This document shows positions 1-7,584 of a DNA stretch of 64,000 nucleotides, in pieces. The DNA comes from Numidum massiliense (lineage in GTDB: Bacteria; Bacillota; Bacilli; Thermoactinomycetales; Novibacillaceae), in the NCBI RefSeq assembly GCF_001375555.1, contig NZ_CTDZ01000009.1:62001-126000 (forward strand), in the 5' to 3' direction. Every line of letters begins with the position of its first letter. The stretch's first letter is position 1. The position numbers were made by a program, and so were the translations under genes. Under the pieces are notes generated by a model that was given only the letters and a program-made list of their open reading frames with translations, was not told the origin of the DNA and ran no database searches.

Positions 1-282
1 TCCGGACCACGACCAACTTTATGACTTTGTATTGGCCACTGTAGGGCGGGCATCCCCACCCTCCACGAGTAAGTGTCGACTACCCTCACTGACGTTTGGC
101 GTCGTCCCCTAATGTGTATGTGCAGTGAAAGAAAAAAGCGAATAGCCCGTTAAACGGTATCGATCGTGTAACACAAGATCCTCCTTTTGCGCCGACAGCC
201 ATGCCAACCAATTGTAGCACACGAAAAGGCAAACGGCGGGGCTCACTTGACGATCATCCGCATGTGCATGGAACGACTTTTT

Positions 283-311
283 TTGAAATCGTTATTTGTA
301 ATGGGTATGAT
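283..311 (+). promoter_or_regulatory. Sigma-A-type promoter of sppA
   Basis: TTGAAA at 283-288 and TATGAT at 306-311 are separated by 17 bases, a near-consensus vegetative promoter. It lies about 50 bases before the sppA start. The rest of 1-361 holds no convincing gene; a small GC-rich hairpin around 43-62 (AGGGCGGG/CCCACCCT, one mismatch) has no T-run after it on either strand. Confidence 0.65.
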
Positions 312-361
312 CTAAGTATGAATAACGTATGAGTGCAAGCTAAGCGAGAGGAGATAGTCCT

Positions 362-1327
362 TTGACGAAAAAAACGTGGGTATGGATTACCGTTGGTTGC
401 GGTATTTTGTTAGTTATCGGTTTAGTCGCCGGGACGCTAATCGTTGTTAAGTCCGGAGATGGCGGCAAAGTGGCCGGCGATTGGAAAGTCCGCATCGAGA
501 AAGAGGGTGGTGCAGACCGCATTTTATTGCTAGGTGTCGACGGTGTGATCATGCAGAGTGAAGACGGAAGCCTGCTCGGCGCGGCAGGTACGAGCCCGTG
601 GGAAGTGACAAACAAGTTGGAGCAAGCGGTGAAAGACAAAAGAATTAAAGGGATTGTCGTGCGCGTCGATTCGCCCGGGGGCGATGTCGTCGCCAGCGAC
701 GAAATTTACCACAAACTGCTGCAAGTGAAGCGCGAACAGAAGTTACCGATCGTTTTCTCGTTTGGCTCGACGGCCGCATCGGGGGGTTATTACGTTGCGA
801 CAGCCGCCGATAAAATATTTAGCAACCCGTTGACGCTAACGGGCAGCATCGGGGTCATTATGGAAAGCTACAATTTGAGCGAGTTGGCCGACAAAGTCGG
901 TATAAAGAGCGTCGTCATTAAAAGTGGCAAGATGAAAGATATCGGTTCGCTGTTTCGCGAGATGACGAAAGAAGAGCGCGACGTCCTACAGCAACTAGTG
1001 GACGAGTCGTACGACCGCTTTGTCGAAGTGGTGGCGACGGGCCGCGACTTACCGGAAGCAGAAGTGCGCAAGATCGCCGATGGTCGCGTCTACACGGGAC
1101 AGCAAGCGAAAAAGTTAAAGTTAGTTGACGAGCTAGGGACGTTAGACGACGCGATTGCGGAAGCAGAAAAAATGGCAGGGATCCGGGAAGCGACCGTCGT
1201 CAGTTACAAACAAGGCAGCAGTCTCCCGTCGTGGCTCGGCGTATTGGGCAAAGATCAGGGCTTGTCCGCCCAAGATCTGTTAGAGCGGAAGTCGCCGGGG
1301 TTAATGTATTTGTATACGACGGATTAA
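362..1327 (+). CDS. sppA: Signal peptide peptidase SppA (S49 family)
   Basis: Membrane-anchored serine protease that degrades leftover signal peptides and is linked to envelope stress resistance in Bacillus. The 321-residue protein has one N-terminal membrane segment (about residues 7-30) and then a single S49 domain, the short form typical of Gram-positive bacteria. The DSPGG motif at about 103-107 precedes the nucleophile Ser140 (TAASGGYY), and the general base is probably Lys192 in the KSGxxKDI motif. These match the Ser/Lys dyad of the B. subtilis enzyme. The start is TTG at 362, chosen because GAGAGGAGAT lies just upstream and the membrane segment follows directly. It is a single gene behind its own promoter. 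Function is confident from the motifs. Confidence 0.93.
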   Translation: MTKKTWVWITVGCGILLVIGLVAGTLIVVKSGDGGKVAGDWKVRIEKEGGADRILLLGVDGVIMQSEDGSLLGAAGTSPWEVTNKLEQAVKDKRIKGIVVRVDSPGGDVVASDEIYHKLLQVKREQKLPIVFSFGSTAASGGYYVATAADKIFSNPLTLTGSIGVIMESYNLSELADKVGIKSVVIKSGKMKDIGSLFREMTKEERDVLQQLVDESYDRFVEVVATGRDLPEAEVRKIADGRVYTGQQAKKLKLVDELGTLDDAIAEAEKMAGIREATVVSYKQGSSLPSWLGVLGKDQGLSAQDLLERKSPGLMYLYTTD

Positions 1328-1409
1328 ACGTCGTCAAGAGATCCGCAACTTGTTCAACAAACTGTCAAAAATATGTCGTTTATTGTCGAGTGGATCTGTG
1401 GTATATTAT

Positions 1410-1530
1410 TAGTGTAAGCAAGATTGACCCTCTTGTTTACAAAGGTAGATGCTACCACGCTTCTTAACTCCTTTAATCTTGACCCTCTTTACATGCTTTT
1501 GGGCCGGACAAGTTGTCCGGTCATTTTTTT
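1410..1530 (+). ncRNA. Possible small regulatory RNA with two identical C-rich motifs
   Basis: After sppA comes a -10-like TATATT at 1402-1407, then about 120 bases with no reading frame of note ending in a strong intrinsic terminator. Inside, TTGACCCTCTT occurs twice (1424-1434 and 1479-1489), each copy followed by a TTTACA or TACA. A small hairpin GGTAG/CTACC (1444-1456) separates them. The repeated CCCTCTT is complementary to purine-rich ribosome binding sites. Repeated C-rich, single-stranded motifs plus a terminator are the layout of Firmicutes trans-acting sRNAs such as RoxS/RsaE. The -35 region is weak. It could instead be only the sppA 3' end. Confidence 0.4.
1504..1530 (+). terminator. 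Intrinsic terminator after sppA / candidate sRNA
   Basis: CCGGACAA and TTGTCCGG form an 8-bp inverted repeat (about 7 bp pairable around a tiny loop), followed by seven T at 1524-1530. It sits between sppA and the convergent nucleotidase gene. Confidence 0.75.
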
Positions 1531-1571
1531 GTGTTGTTTTCTATTTTCATATGTTGGGCGTGGTCGGTTGT

Positions 1572-2207
1572 TTAACGCGTTTGTCCCCCAGCAGCTTTGC
1601 GGTAAGTACTGTCAACTGCCATTTCTTGGAGCTGTTCGAGTAGCGGCGGCACGTCGTACCAGCTCTGCACGCGGAAGACGTGCGGCGGTAGGACTCCTTG
1701 ATTATACGGCGTGTCAAACAGAAAGACGGGGATCGCTAATGTTTCCGAGAGTTCACACGCGTTGTCGTAGCGGTCTTCGAAAAAGAGCTGTACCTCCTGT
1801 TTCCGTGCGGTAGCAATTTTATCGTGGGAACCGATTAAGTGGACGTCGTCGTACGGTAGCGCATGGGCATGAAGCCACTTGTATGTCACCTCGTAGTCCC
1901 TTTCCTCGCGCGCACTAATGAAGATCAGGCGGTGGCTTGCTGCGGCTAGCTCGGCGAGTACTTGTTTCGCATCCGGTTTGAGTGGTGCACTGGCGTATAT
2001 TTTTTCATTGTTATTATAAAACCATTCGCCCATGACCGCCTCGGGAACGTCGTACAACAGATGGAGATCGTATTGCTCGACATCTGCTAGCGTGAAATTT
2101 TTGCTAAACGCTCGATTTAAGTGCGGCAGAAAACAATCGGGTTGTGTAATCGTTCCGTCAATGTCAATCCCTAAAATCAGTTGCCTGTTGTTTTTCCAGT
2201 TAGTCAT
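1572..2207 (-). CDS. HAD-superfamily 5'-nucleotidase-like hydrolase
   Basis: Putative deoxyribonucleotidase or nucleotidase of the HAD superfamily, similar in layout to B. subtilis YqfW. Motif I is GIDIDGTIT near the N-terminus (nucleophile Asp and general acid Asp), motif II is the Ser in IFISARE, and motif III/IV is represented by the Lys in SHDK and the acidic FFEDRYDNA. That order and spacing is that of 5'(3')-nucleotidases. The start at 2207 is preferred because AGGGGAG lies 5 bases before it; a longer frame to 2252 has no binding site. The product is about 211 residues and cytosolic. The substrate cannot be read from sequence. It is convergent with sppA. Confidence 0.75.
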   Translation of the reverse strand: MTNWKNNRQLILGIDIDGTITQPDCFLPHLNRAFSKNFTLADVEQYDLHLLYDVPEAVMGEWFYNNNEKIYASAPLKPDAKQVLAELAAASHRLIFISAREERDYEVTYKWLHAHALPYDDVHLIGSHDKIATARKQEVQLFFEDRYDNACELSETLAIPVFLFDTPYNQGVLPPHVFRVQSWYDVPPLLEQLQEMAVDSTYRKAAGGQTR

Positions 2208-2384
2208 TCTGTCTCCCCTCTCGTTTACAATGCATGGTGTCATATCGTCCATCGTTTCGCTGCCAGTTCGACGTCAGACTTAACGTCGTCGCACGACTAA
2301 CGCGAAAGCGTAACATAATCCTTGGCACGATGTTTGCTAGTTGTTTGCTATATTCATCATACCACATACAGTCCCATGTTTTGT

Positions 2385-2413
2385 TTGCCTCCCGGAGTGA
2401 TTCCGCGTATAAT
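2385..2413 (+). promoter_or_regulatory. Promoter of the ABC-F leader RNA
   Basis: TTGCCT (2385-2390), a 17-base spacer and a perfect TATAAT (2408-2413). Transcription would begin near 2420, giving an untranslated leader of about 320 bases in front of the ABC-F gene. Confidence 0.65.
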
Positions 2414-2443
2414 AAACATACAAGCGACGAAAGGACTGACTAT

Positions 2444-2584
2444 TTGAGCAATGAGAAACTAAACCTATCCATTTCGCAAAAAAAAACGGGTTTTGATTCA
2501 CTTGGTACAAAACACTCGTTCCGGATAGGTGACGTATGTCTTTTTTTGCTCATTGCTCATTGTTCGTATGCGGATCCCGTATAG
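2444..2584 (+). CDS. Possible leader peptide of the ABC-F attenuator
   Basis: A 46-codon frame starts with TTG at 2444, exactly 8 bases after AAAGGA (2430-2435), and ends at TAG 2582-2584. Its first codons form the 5' arm of the long-range stem, so ribosome position would decide how the RNA folds. The peptide (starting fLSNEKLNLS) resembles no leader peptide I know. A rival three-codon frame (ATG AGA AAC TAA, 2451-2462) lies inside it but has poorer ribosome-binding spacing; very short leader frames do occur upstream of some ABC-F genes. Confidence 0.35.
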   Translation: MSNEKLNLSISQKKTGFDSLGTKHSFRIGDVCLFLLIAHCSYADPV

Positions 2585-2706
2585 CGCCGCCACGCGTGTG
2601 TTAATCGCGTTTGCGCCATACGTTTATCAGCCGCACCTGCGCCGTATGTAAAGGACGTGGGGTGCGTCGAGACGCAATAGCAAAAAAAAACACATTTATA
2701 ACAAAC

Positions 2707-2741
2707 AAACCTCACCGGAACGAAAACTGGGAGGTTTTTTT
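2707..2741 (+). terminator. Terminator-like hairpin overlapping the ABC-F ribosome binding site
   Basis: AAACCTC (2707-2713) plus CC (2715-2716) pair with GG and GAGGTTT (2729-2737), followed by seven T ending at 2741, directly before the ATG at 2742. The ribosome binding site GGGAGG (2729-2734) is part of the 3' arm. Folding would stop transcription and also hide the start. Confidence 0.6.
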
Positions 2742-4520
2742 ATGTTGTACATGCAGGCGCGACACATTGCTTATACGATTGGCGAGCGGGTGATTTTAAA
2801 CATACCGAAACTACAGCTTTACGCTGGAGACCGCATCGGCTTGGTCGGCAAAAACGGGCAAGGGAAAACGTTGCTCCTATCTTACTTGTTAGGGAAGACG
2901 GAGGAGAGGCCGCAAGTCGAATGGCACGGGTCGGTGGGGTTGTTTGAACAGTTAAACACGACGGAGAACGGACACGAACCGTGTCCACACGAACCGTGTC
3001 ACAGCTTAAGCGGCGGTGAAAAAACGGCGTTAAAACTGGAACAGCTATTTTCCGAAGGGCACGATGTGCTATTGCTTGACGAACCGACGAATAACCTCGA
3101 TTGGGAAGGGGTCGAGGCACTTGAGCAAAAGCTAAAGTACTTCCGTGGCGCCTTCGTGCTCGCCTCGCATGACCGGGCGATGCTCGACGCCGTTTGTACA
3201 AAAATATGGGAGCTGGACGACGGAAAGCTTACGGAATTTAGCGGTAACTACACGCACTACCAACGTGAGAAAGAAGTGCAGCGGCGGCAGAGAGAAGCTG
3301 CGTACGCCGCTTACACCCAAGAAAAGAAGCGCCTGGTAGAACGATACCGGCAGCTGCAACAACGGTCGCAACAAATGAAAAAGGCGCCCAAGCGTATGGG
3401 GAATTCGGAAGCGCGACTGCACAAAGGAAAGGCGAGCTCGCAAAGAGGAAAAGTGGGACACGAGGCAAAGATGATCCGCGAACGCTTCGAGCGTTTGGAA
3501 CGGGTGAACAAACCTTTCGAATGGGACACACTTAAAATGGATTTGACGCTCCACACGCCCCTTCATCGGCGGACACTTTTAACGGCCGACAATTTGGAAA
3601 AACATGTCGGGAGGCGCCACTTGTACACAATCCCGCGCTTGACACTTAGAACCGGATCCAAAACGGCACTCATCGGGGCGAATGGAAGTGGTAAAACGAC
3701 CCTAATGAAGCAGTTGCTCGCAGGAGATGAAGCGGTCGATCGCGCGGCCAACGTCAAAATTGGCCTGTTTGAACAGCAGTTGGAAAAACTGCCTGCTGCC
3801 AAGACCGTACTTGCTTACGTACAGGAAGACAGCGTGTTCCCACAGCATATCGTACGCACCACCTTAGCCCGATTACGTTTCTACCGCGAGGATGTGCACA
3901 AAAAAATCGGCGTGTTGAGCGGCGGTGAACGCGTCAAGGTGGCCATCGCTAAACTTTTAACAGGCGATTATAATTTTTTGATGCTCGACGAGCCGACAAA
4001 CCATTTGGACGTAGAGGCGCTGGAAGCATTAGAGGAACTCATTAAGGACTATCCGGGGACGGTACTCTTCGTCACGCACGATCGACGTTTAATCGAAAAT
4101 ACAGCGGACAGCCTGTGGATGTTAGAGAATGGAACGGTGCATCATTTTTCCGGGACGTACCAGGAGTGGAAAAAGCAACGGCGCGGCGAGGCGAATGCTG
4201 CGCAACGCGGCAACGTTCCCGGCGATGAATCAGCGACTCGCGTGCGGGCTTCCAACGACCCAGCTACTGGTGGCCGTGCCGCCGAGGCGCGTGACGGCCA
4301 TGTTACTGACGACAGGGCTTCCAACACCCCGATTACTAACAAACGAGCTCCAGTCGCATCTGCTACTAAACGGGACGATAATGAGCGGCTCGCCTTGGAA
4401 ACGAAATTGACAGAGCTGATCAGCCGTCTCAGCGTGCCGTCGTCTAAGGACGACCTAGCGGAGTTGGAGCGGGAGTACGCCCGCGTGTTGGCACAGTTGA
4501 AGCGCGTAAAAAAGGCCTAG
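2742..4520 (+). CDS. ABC-F ribosome-protection protein (Vga/Lsa/VmlR-like)
   Basis: Cytosolic ATPase with two ABC domains and no membrane segments; family members dislodge antibiotics (lincosamides, streptogramins, pleuromutilins or macrolides) from the ribosome. Domain 1 has Walker A GKNGQGKT, signature LSGGE and Walker B LLLDEPTNNLD. The linker is rich in Arg/Lys and carries PKRMGNSEARLHK, a phrase typical of the resistance subgroup. Domain 2 has GANGSGKT, LSGGE and LMLDEPTNHLD. The 592 residues exceed the usual 500-550 because of a low-complexity Ala/Arg/Asn stretch at about 465-545, followed by a charged coiled coil. The structured leader supports drug-inducible expression. The drug class cannot be read from sequence, and self-protection for the distant PKS cluster is only speculation. 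Confidence 0.85.
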   Translation: MLYMQARHIAYTIGERVILNIPKLQLYAGDRIGLVGKNGQGKTLLLSYLLGKTEERPQVEWHGSVGLFEQLNTTENGHEPCPHEPCHSLSGGEKTALKLEQLFSEGHDVLLLDEPTNNLDWEGVEALEQKLKYFRGAFVLASHDRAMLDAVCTKIWELDDGKLTEFSGNYTHYQREKEVQRRQREAAYAAYTQEKKRLVERYRQLQQRSQQMKKAPKRMGNSEARLHKGKASSQRGKVGHEAKMIRERFERLERVNKPFEWDTLKMDLTLHTPLHRRTLLTADNLEKHVGRRHLYTIPRLTLRTGSKTALIGANGSGKTTLMKQLLAGDEAVDRAANVKIGLFEQQLEKLPAAKTVLAYVQEDSVFPQHIVRTTLARLRFYREDVHKKIGVLSGGERVKVAIAKLLTGDYNFLMLDEPTNHLDVEALEALEELIKDYPGTVLFVTHDRRLIENTADSLWMLENGTVHHFSGTYQEWKKQRRGEANAAQRGNVPGDESATRVRASNDPATGGRAAEARDGHVTDDRASNTPITNKRAPVASATKRDDNERLALETKLTELISRLSVPSSKDDLAELEREYARVLAQLKRVKKA

Positions 4521-4573
4521 CGACACGGTGGCAGCTTTGCGGAAAGTGTCAATAAATCGACGGTGTCAGCCTT

Positions 4574-4604
4574 CGTGTAATTTGGTACAATAAAAATTGA
4601 CACG
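4574..4604 (+). promoter_or_regulatory. Inverted repeat over a -10 element upstream of nagA
   Basis: CGTGT-A-ATTT (4574-4583) and AAAT-TG-ACACG (4594-4604) form an interrupted palindrome centred on TACAAT (4586-4591). The placement suggests an operator overlapping the nagA promoter. No clear -35 was found. Confidence 0.35.
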
Positions 4605-4644
4605 ATCTTCGCTCGCAAGCCGCACATAAAAAAATATTTTCTTC

Positions 4645-4674
4645 GGGATACGACAGGATACGACGGGATACGAT
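4645..4674 (+). repeat. 10-bp tandem repeat, three units
   Basis: GGGATACGAC, AGGATACGAC and GGGATACGAT follow each other directly in the nagA leader, ending just before the ribosome binding site. Confidence 0.8.
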
Positions 4675-4689
4675 CGGAAGGGAGTCATA

Positions 4690-5871
4690 TTGGAAATGAG
4701 TAACGAGCAACAGGAACGGACCGTACTGTCCGGGCGAGTCGTTTTTGAGGACGGCATCTTAGAAGACGGCATCGTCGTCATCGAGGGCGAACGCATTGCC
4801 TACGCTGGTTCACCGCTAGCGGAGTACGTAGAGGGCGCGAAGTGCGTGAAGGCGGACGGATATATTTGGCCCGGACTCATCGACGTACACATTCACGGGG
4901 CTGGCGGCGCCGATGTCATGGACGCGACACCACAAGCGATCCACAACATTGCAGAAACGGTCGCGCAATTCGGTGTGACGGGATTTTTACCGACGACCGT
5001 AACGGGAGATAAGCCACAGTTGGAAAAAGCGATGGCTAACGTCGTCGCCGAAGCGCCGACGATTGCAGATGGGGCTGAAATTTTAGGGATACATTTAGAA
5101 GGGCCGTGGATTTGCCCACAGCGAAGCGGCGCGCAAAACCCGGATCACATCGTCGATCCCGCGCCGGAGGATGCGGCGTGGGCAGTTGAAAAATCGTCGC
5201 ACATGCTGCGTATTGTCACGATGGCGCCGGAACGCCCAGGCGCGCTGGCGACGATTCGCGAACTGGCTAAGCGCGGGGTGAACGTCTCCATCGGGCATAC
5301 GGACGCGACGTATGACCAAGTATTGGAGGCGATCGAGGCGGGGGCGGCTCACGTCACCCACTGTTTTAACGCGATGAGTGCTTTGCACCACCGCGAGCCG
5401 GGGGTAGTCGGCGCAGCGCTTACCGAAGACCGGTTGACGGTCGAACTGATCGCCGACGGGTACCACGTCCATCCAGCCGCGGTGAAGTTAGTGACGACGG
5501 CAAAAGGTACGGACGGTACGATGCTCATAACGGACGGGATGCGCGCGGTCGGGATGCCCGAAGGGGAATACGACTTAGGCGGATTACGCGTCTTTAGTGA
5601 CGGGGAGACAGCGCGGCTAGAAAACGGTGCGCTCGCGGGCAGTTTGTTGACGCTCGACGCGGCGGTGCGCAAAACGACAGCGTACAGTGGCATGCCATTG
5701 TACAAAGTTGTCCACATGGCCTCGCTCACCCCAGCCAAACGGCTCGGAGTCGCTACAGAGATGGGTAGCATCCGAGCAGGAAAATTGGCAAACCTCGTCG
5801 TTGTCGACGAGGCGTGCCGCGTCGAACGCGTCTTCCGGAGAGGGAAGGTCATTCACCAACGCACCCAGTAA
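4690..5871 (+). CDS. nagA: N-acetylglucosamine-6-phosphate deacetylase
   Basis: Cytosolic amidohydrolase that removes acetate from N-acetylglucosamine-6-phosphate, feeding amino sugars into glycolysis or wall synthesis. The 393-residue protein has the expected TIM-barrel metal sites: HIHG (about residues 64-67), the metal-binding Glu in HLEGPW, His in SIGHTDA, His in THCFNAM and the catalytic Asp in LITDGMRAVG. The last third (TLDAAVRKT, VASLTPAKRLG-type motif, GSIRAGKLANLVV) matches the family well. The start is TTG at 4690, 6 bases after AAGGGAG; ATG at 4696 is the alternative. nagB and a GntR regulator are not adjacent, so it seems to be transcribed alone. Confidence 0.93.
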   Translation: MEMSNEQQERTVLSGRVVFEDGILEDGIVVIEGERIAYAGSPLAEYVEGAKCVKADGYIWPGLIDVHIHGAGGADVMDATPQAIHNIAETVAQFGVTGFLPTTVTGDKPQLEKAMANVVAEAPTIADGAEILGIHLEGPWICPQRSGAQNPDHIVDPAPEDAAWAVEKSSHMLRIVTMAPERPGALATIRELAKRGVNVSIGHTDATYDQVLEAIEAGAAHVTHCFNAMSALHHREPGVVGAALTEDRLTVELIADGYHVHPAAVKLVTTAKGTDGTMLITDGMRAVGMPEGEYDLGGLRVFSDGETARLENGALAGSLLTLDAAVRKTTAYSGMPLYKVVHMASLTPAKRLGVATEMGSIRAGKLANLVVVDEACRVERVFRRGKVIHQRTQ

Positions 5872-5905
5872 ATCAGTAGGGGAATATACACAAAAAGAGA
5901 CAAAC

Positions 5906-5940
5906 AGAGCCCGTAAGTCGCTTAGGCGACAGCGGGCTCT
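5906..5940. terminator. Bidirectional terminator between nagA and the minus-strand dehydrogenase
   Basis: AGAGCCCG (5906-5913) pairs with CGGGCTCT (5933-5940), with an inner GTCGC/GCGAC. The T-rich tail is clearest on the minus strand (TTTGTCTCTTTTTG). Confidence 0.7.
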
Positions 5941-5969
5941 GTTCGATCTTAAAGACGACGCAACACACA

Positions 5970-7058
5970 CTAGAAGCCTTCGATCGTGCTCCATACGTCG
6001 AGTTTCGTCTGCACTTTTGAGATGACTTCGTTCGTAAATTCGGTCATCGTGGCGCTTCCGTGTAGGTCCGCCGTGCGGGTGCCTTCTTTGACTGCTTCAA
6101 TCGTCGCCTCGTAAATAGCGCGGGAAGCTGTCGTCGCCTGTTTATCGCCGAAGTAGGTGAGCATGGAGGCGGCGGCGAGAATCATTGCCATCGGGTTGGC
6201 AAGGTTTTTCCCGAAGAGTGAGGGCGCCGTGCCGTGAGGCGCCTCCGCCATGACCACGTCGGGGTTAAGTTGCTCGTCAAAGCTAATGAGCATCGATTCG
6301 GCGCCGGCAATCGAGCCGAACAGCTGCAGCACCATGTCGCTCAAGCAGTCGCCGTCGCGGTTGAGTGCGGGAATGACGAGCGGGTCGTCGCCGTGACTGT
6401 TTAACAAAAGCGCATATGTGGCATCGATCAGTTGCGGTTCATAGGCGACTTCTGGGTATCTTTCACTCGCCGCGTCCATTTCCTCTTTCAGCATACCTTC
6501 GTACACGGGGCTAACGGTAAACTTCGGTCCGCCGAATACTTTGGCATTCATTTTTTTGGCGTGGCGAAAGGCGTACTCGGCCACCGCGCGGCACGTCTTT
6601 CGGTCAATCGTTTCGGTGCGGTAGGCGATTTCATCGTCGCCGCTCCCTTCGCGCCACTCCTTGGCGCCGTAAGCATCGCCGACGGCCATGCGGATGACTG
6701 AAATCGGAGCGAACGTTCCGCCGATGGGACGAATGCCCGGAATACGGCGGCCAGTGCGCACGATCACTTTTCCGTCGATCTCTTTGCGCAAAATGGCGTT
6801 CGGGCTGCCGATGTCGCTTTTCGCTTCCGGTGTAATCGTTGCCGCTTTTATGCCAAAGCCGTGCTTCGTCATCGCGCGAGCGGCATCGTGCACGACTTCG
6901 TTACTCGTATTGCGCCGATTTTCCAAGCTAAGATCGTATTCATCAAATCCAATCTCAAATCCGATCACGTCTGGATGGAGCACGCGAAGTGCTTCGTCCA
7001 ACAGTTCTTGACCTGTCTGATCGCCTTTCATGACGACGACAGTTTTTTTGCTTGCCAT
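5970..7058 (-). CDS. Isocitrate/isopropylmalate dehydrogenase family protein
   Basis: NAD(P)-dependent decarboxylating dehydrogenase of the beta-hydroxyacid family (isocitrate, isopropylmalate, homoisocitrate, tartrate). Visible family features in the 362 residues are the N-terminal GDQTGQE, the substrate loop SPNAILR followed by RTGRRIPGIRP, the metal-binding region LVIPALNRDGDCLSD, and the C-terminal nucleotide-binding EAPHGTAPSLFGKNLANP. The loop resembles isocitrate dehydrogenases more than LeuB. At 362 residues it is shorter than the usual Bacillus Icd (about 420), so it may be a second, paralogous enzyme. Start ATG 7058 follows GAGGAGAT. It is alone and convergent with nagA. Confidence 0.75.
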   Translation of the reverse strand: MASKKTVVVMKGDQTGQELLDEALRVLHPDVIGFEIGFDEYDLSLENRRNTSNEVVHDAARAMTKHGFGIKAATITPEAKSDIGSPNAILRKEIDGKVIVRTGRRIPGIRPIGGTFAPISVIRMAVGDAYGAKEWREGSGDDEIAYRTETIDRKTCRAVAEYAFRHAKKMNAKVFGGPKFTVSPVYEGMLKEEMDAASERYPEVAYEPQLIDATYALLLNSHGDDPLVIPALNRDGDCLSDMVLQLFGSIAGAESMLISFDEQLNPDVVMAEAPHGTAPSLFGKNLANPMAMILAAASMLTYFGDKQATTASRAIYEATIEAVKEGTRTADLHGSATMTEFTNEVISKVQTKLDVWSTIEGF

Positions 7059-7199
7059 ACTTTCATCTCCTCGAAGTGGTTCAACTTCCGCATATATTAT
7101 AACGATAATTATCCTTTTTGAGTACAGTTTACCTCTTTTCCCTAACTTTCACCCTATTGTCGACAGGGGAGGAGGTGGAAGCGGCGACAAAACTGGCGG

Positions 7200-7409
7200 T
7201 TATGGGAGTAATAGTTCGTAAATGACCTGCCCATTCGCATCTTTGGCGTATATTTTGCGATTTTGCTGCTGGTGCTCCATACACCAGCTGTAAATGCGGA
7301 CAGCCGTGCGCAACACTTGGGCGTAAGAGGTGGCATCCGTTCCAGCTTTAAGGCGTTCCAGTTCACCCATCGACTTATCAGAAAACTCGATTTGTAGTTT
7401 TTTTGCCAC
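7200..7409 (-). CDS. Small ribbon-helix-helix-type protein
   Basis: A 69-residue protein whose N-terminal half (KKLQIEFSDKS then two helices ending in RTAVRIYSWCME) has the strand-helix-helix pattern of ribbon-helix-helix DNA-binding proteins. The C-terminal half is a short strand-rich tail (KIYAKDANGQVIYEL). The start is taken as GTG 7409, 8 bases after AAAGGAGG; an ATG 5 bases nearer opens a different frame with no recognisable product. No toxin gene is next to it. It could be a small autoregulator or a DNA-bound protein of unknown role. Confidence 0.6.
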   Translation of the reverse strand: MAKKLQIEFSDKSMGELERLKAGTDATSYAQVLRTAVRIYSWCMEHQQQNRKIYAKDANGQVIYELLLP

Positions 7410-7470
7410 TCCATTTTCCTCCTTTACCGCGAAGTTTTGGTATCATAATATGTGAGTGAATTAAAAAAGT

Positions 7471-7497
7471 GTTTCAGCAGAGAGAAAGGGGGGGTAG
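7471..7497 (+). promoter_or_regulatory. Possible sigma-B-like promoter of ytxG-ytxH
   Basis: GTTTCA (7471-7476), a 15-base gap and GGGTAG (7492-7497) resemble the GTTTAA/GGGTAT elements of the general stress sigma factor. The ytxGHJ operon of B. subtilis is controlled by sigma-B and sigma-H, which makes the site plausible; neither hexamer is perfect. Confidence 0.35.
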
Positions 7498-7584
7498 CAT
7501 ATATAGTCTGTTGTGTTATTATCGGGTTATTAGTTTAAGTGCACCGTTTCGATGTGGAATGGGATGCATGGAGGAGGTAAAGGT

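Larger units (their letters stand above)
2420..2741 (+). promoter_or_regulatory. Structured leader RNA (probable antibiotic-sensing attenuator) of the ABC-F gene
   Basis: The leader contains a nested long-range stem: GAGCAATGAG (2446-2455) pairs with CTCATTGCTC (2549-2558), ACCTATCC (2463-2470) pairs with GGATAGGT (2523-2530), and an inner GTTTTG/CAAAAC hairpin lies between. A small reading frame begins at the base of this stem. The leader ends in a terminator-like hairpin whose 3' arm contains the ribosome binding site. ABC-F resistance genes such as vmlR and Listeria lmo0919 are known to be controlled by ribosome-stalling attenuation in such leaders. The mechanism here is inferred. Confidence 0.6.

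Noticed and set aside
1-282. Possible partial gene at the left edge
   Set aside because: All frames are short or lack family features; the stretch looks intergenic.
2611-2793. 60-codon frame overlapping the ABC-F start
   Set aside because: It runs through the terminator-like hairpin and into the ABC-F gene in another frame, with no binding site.
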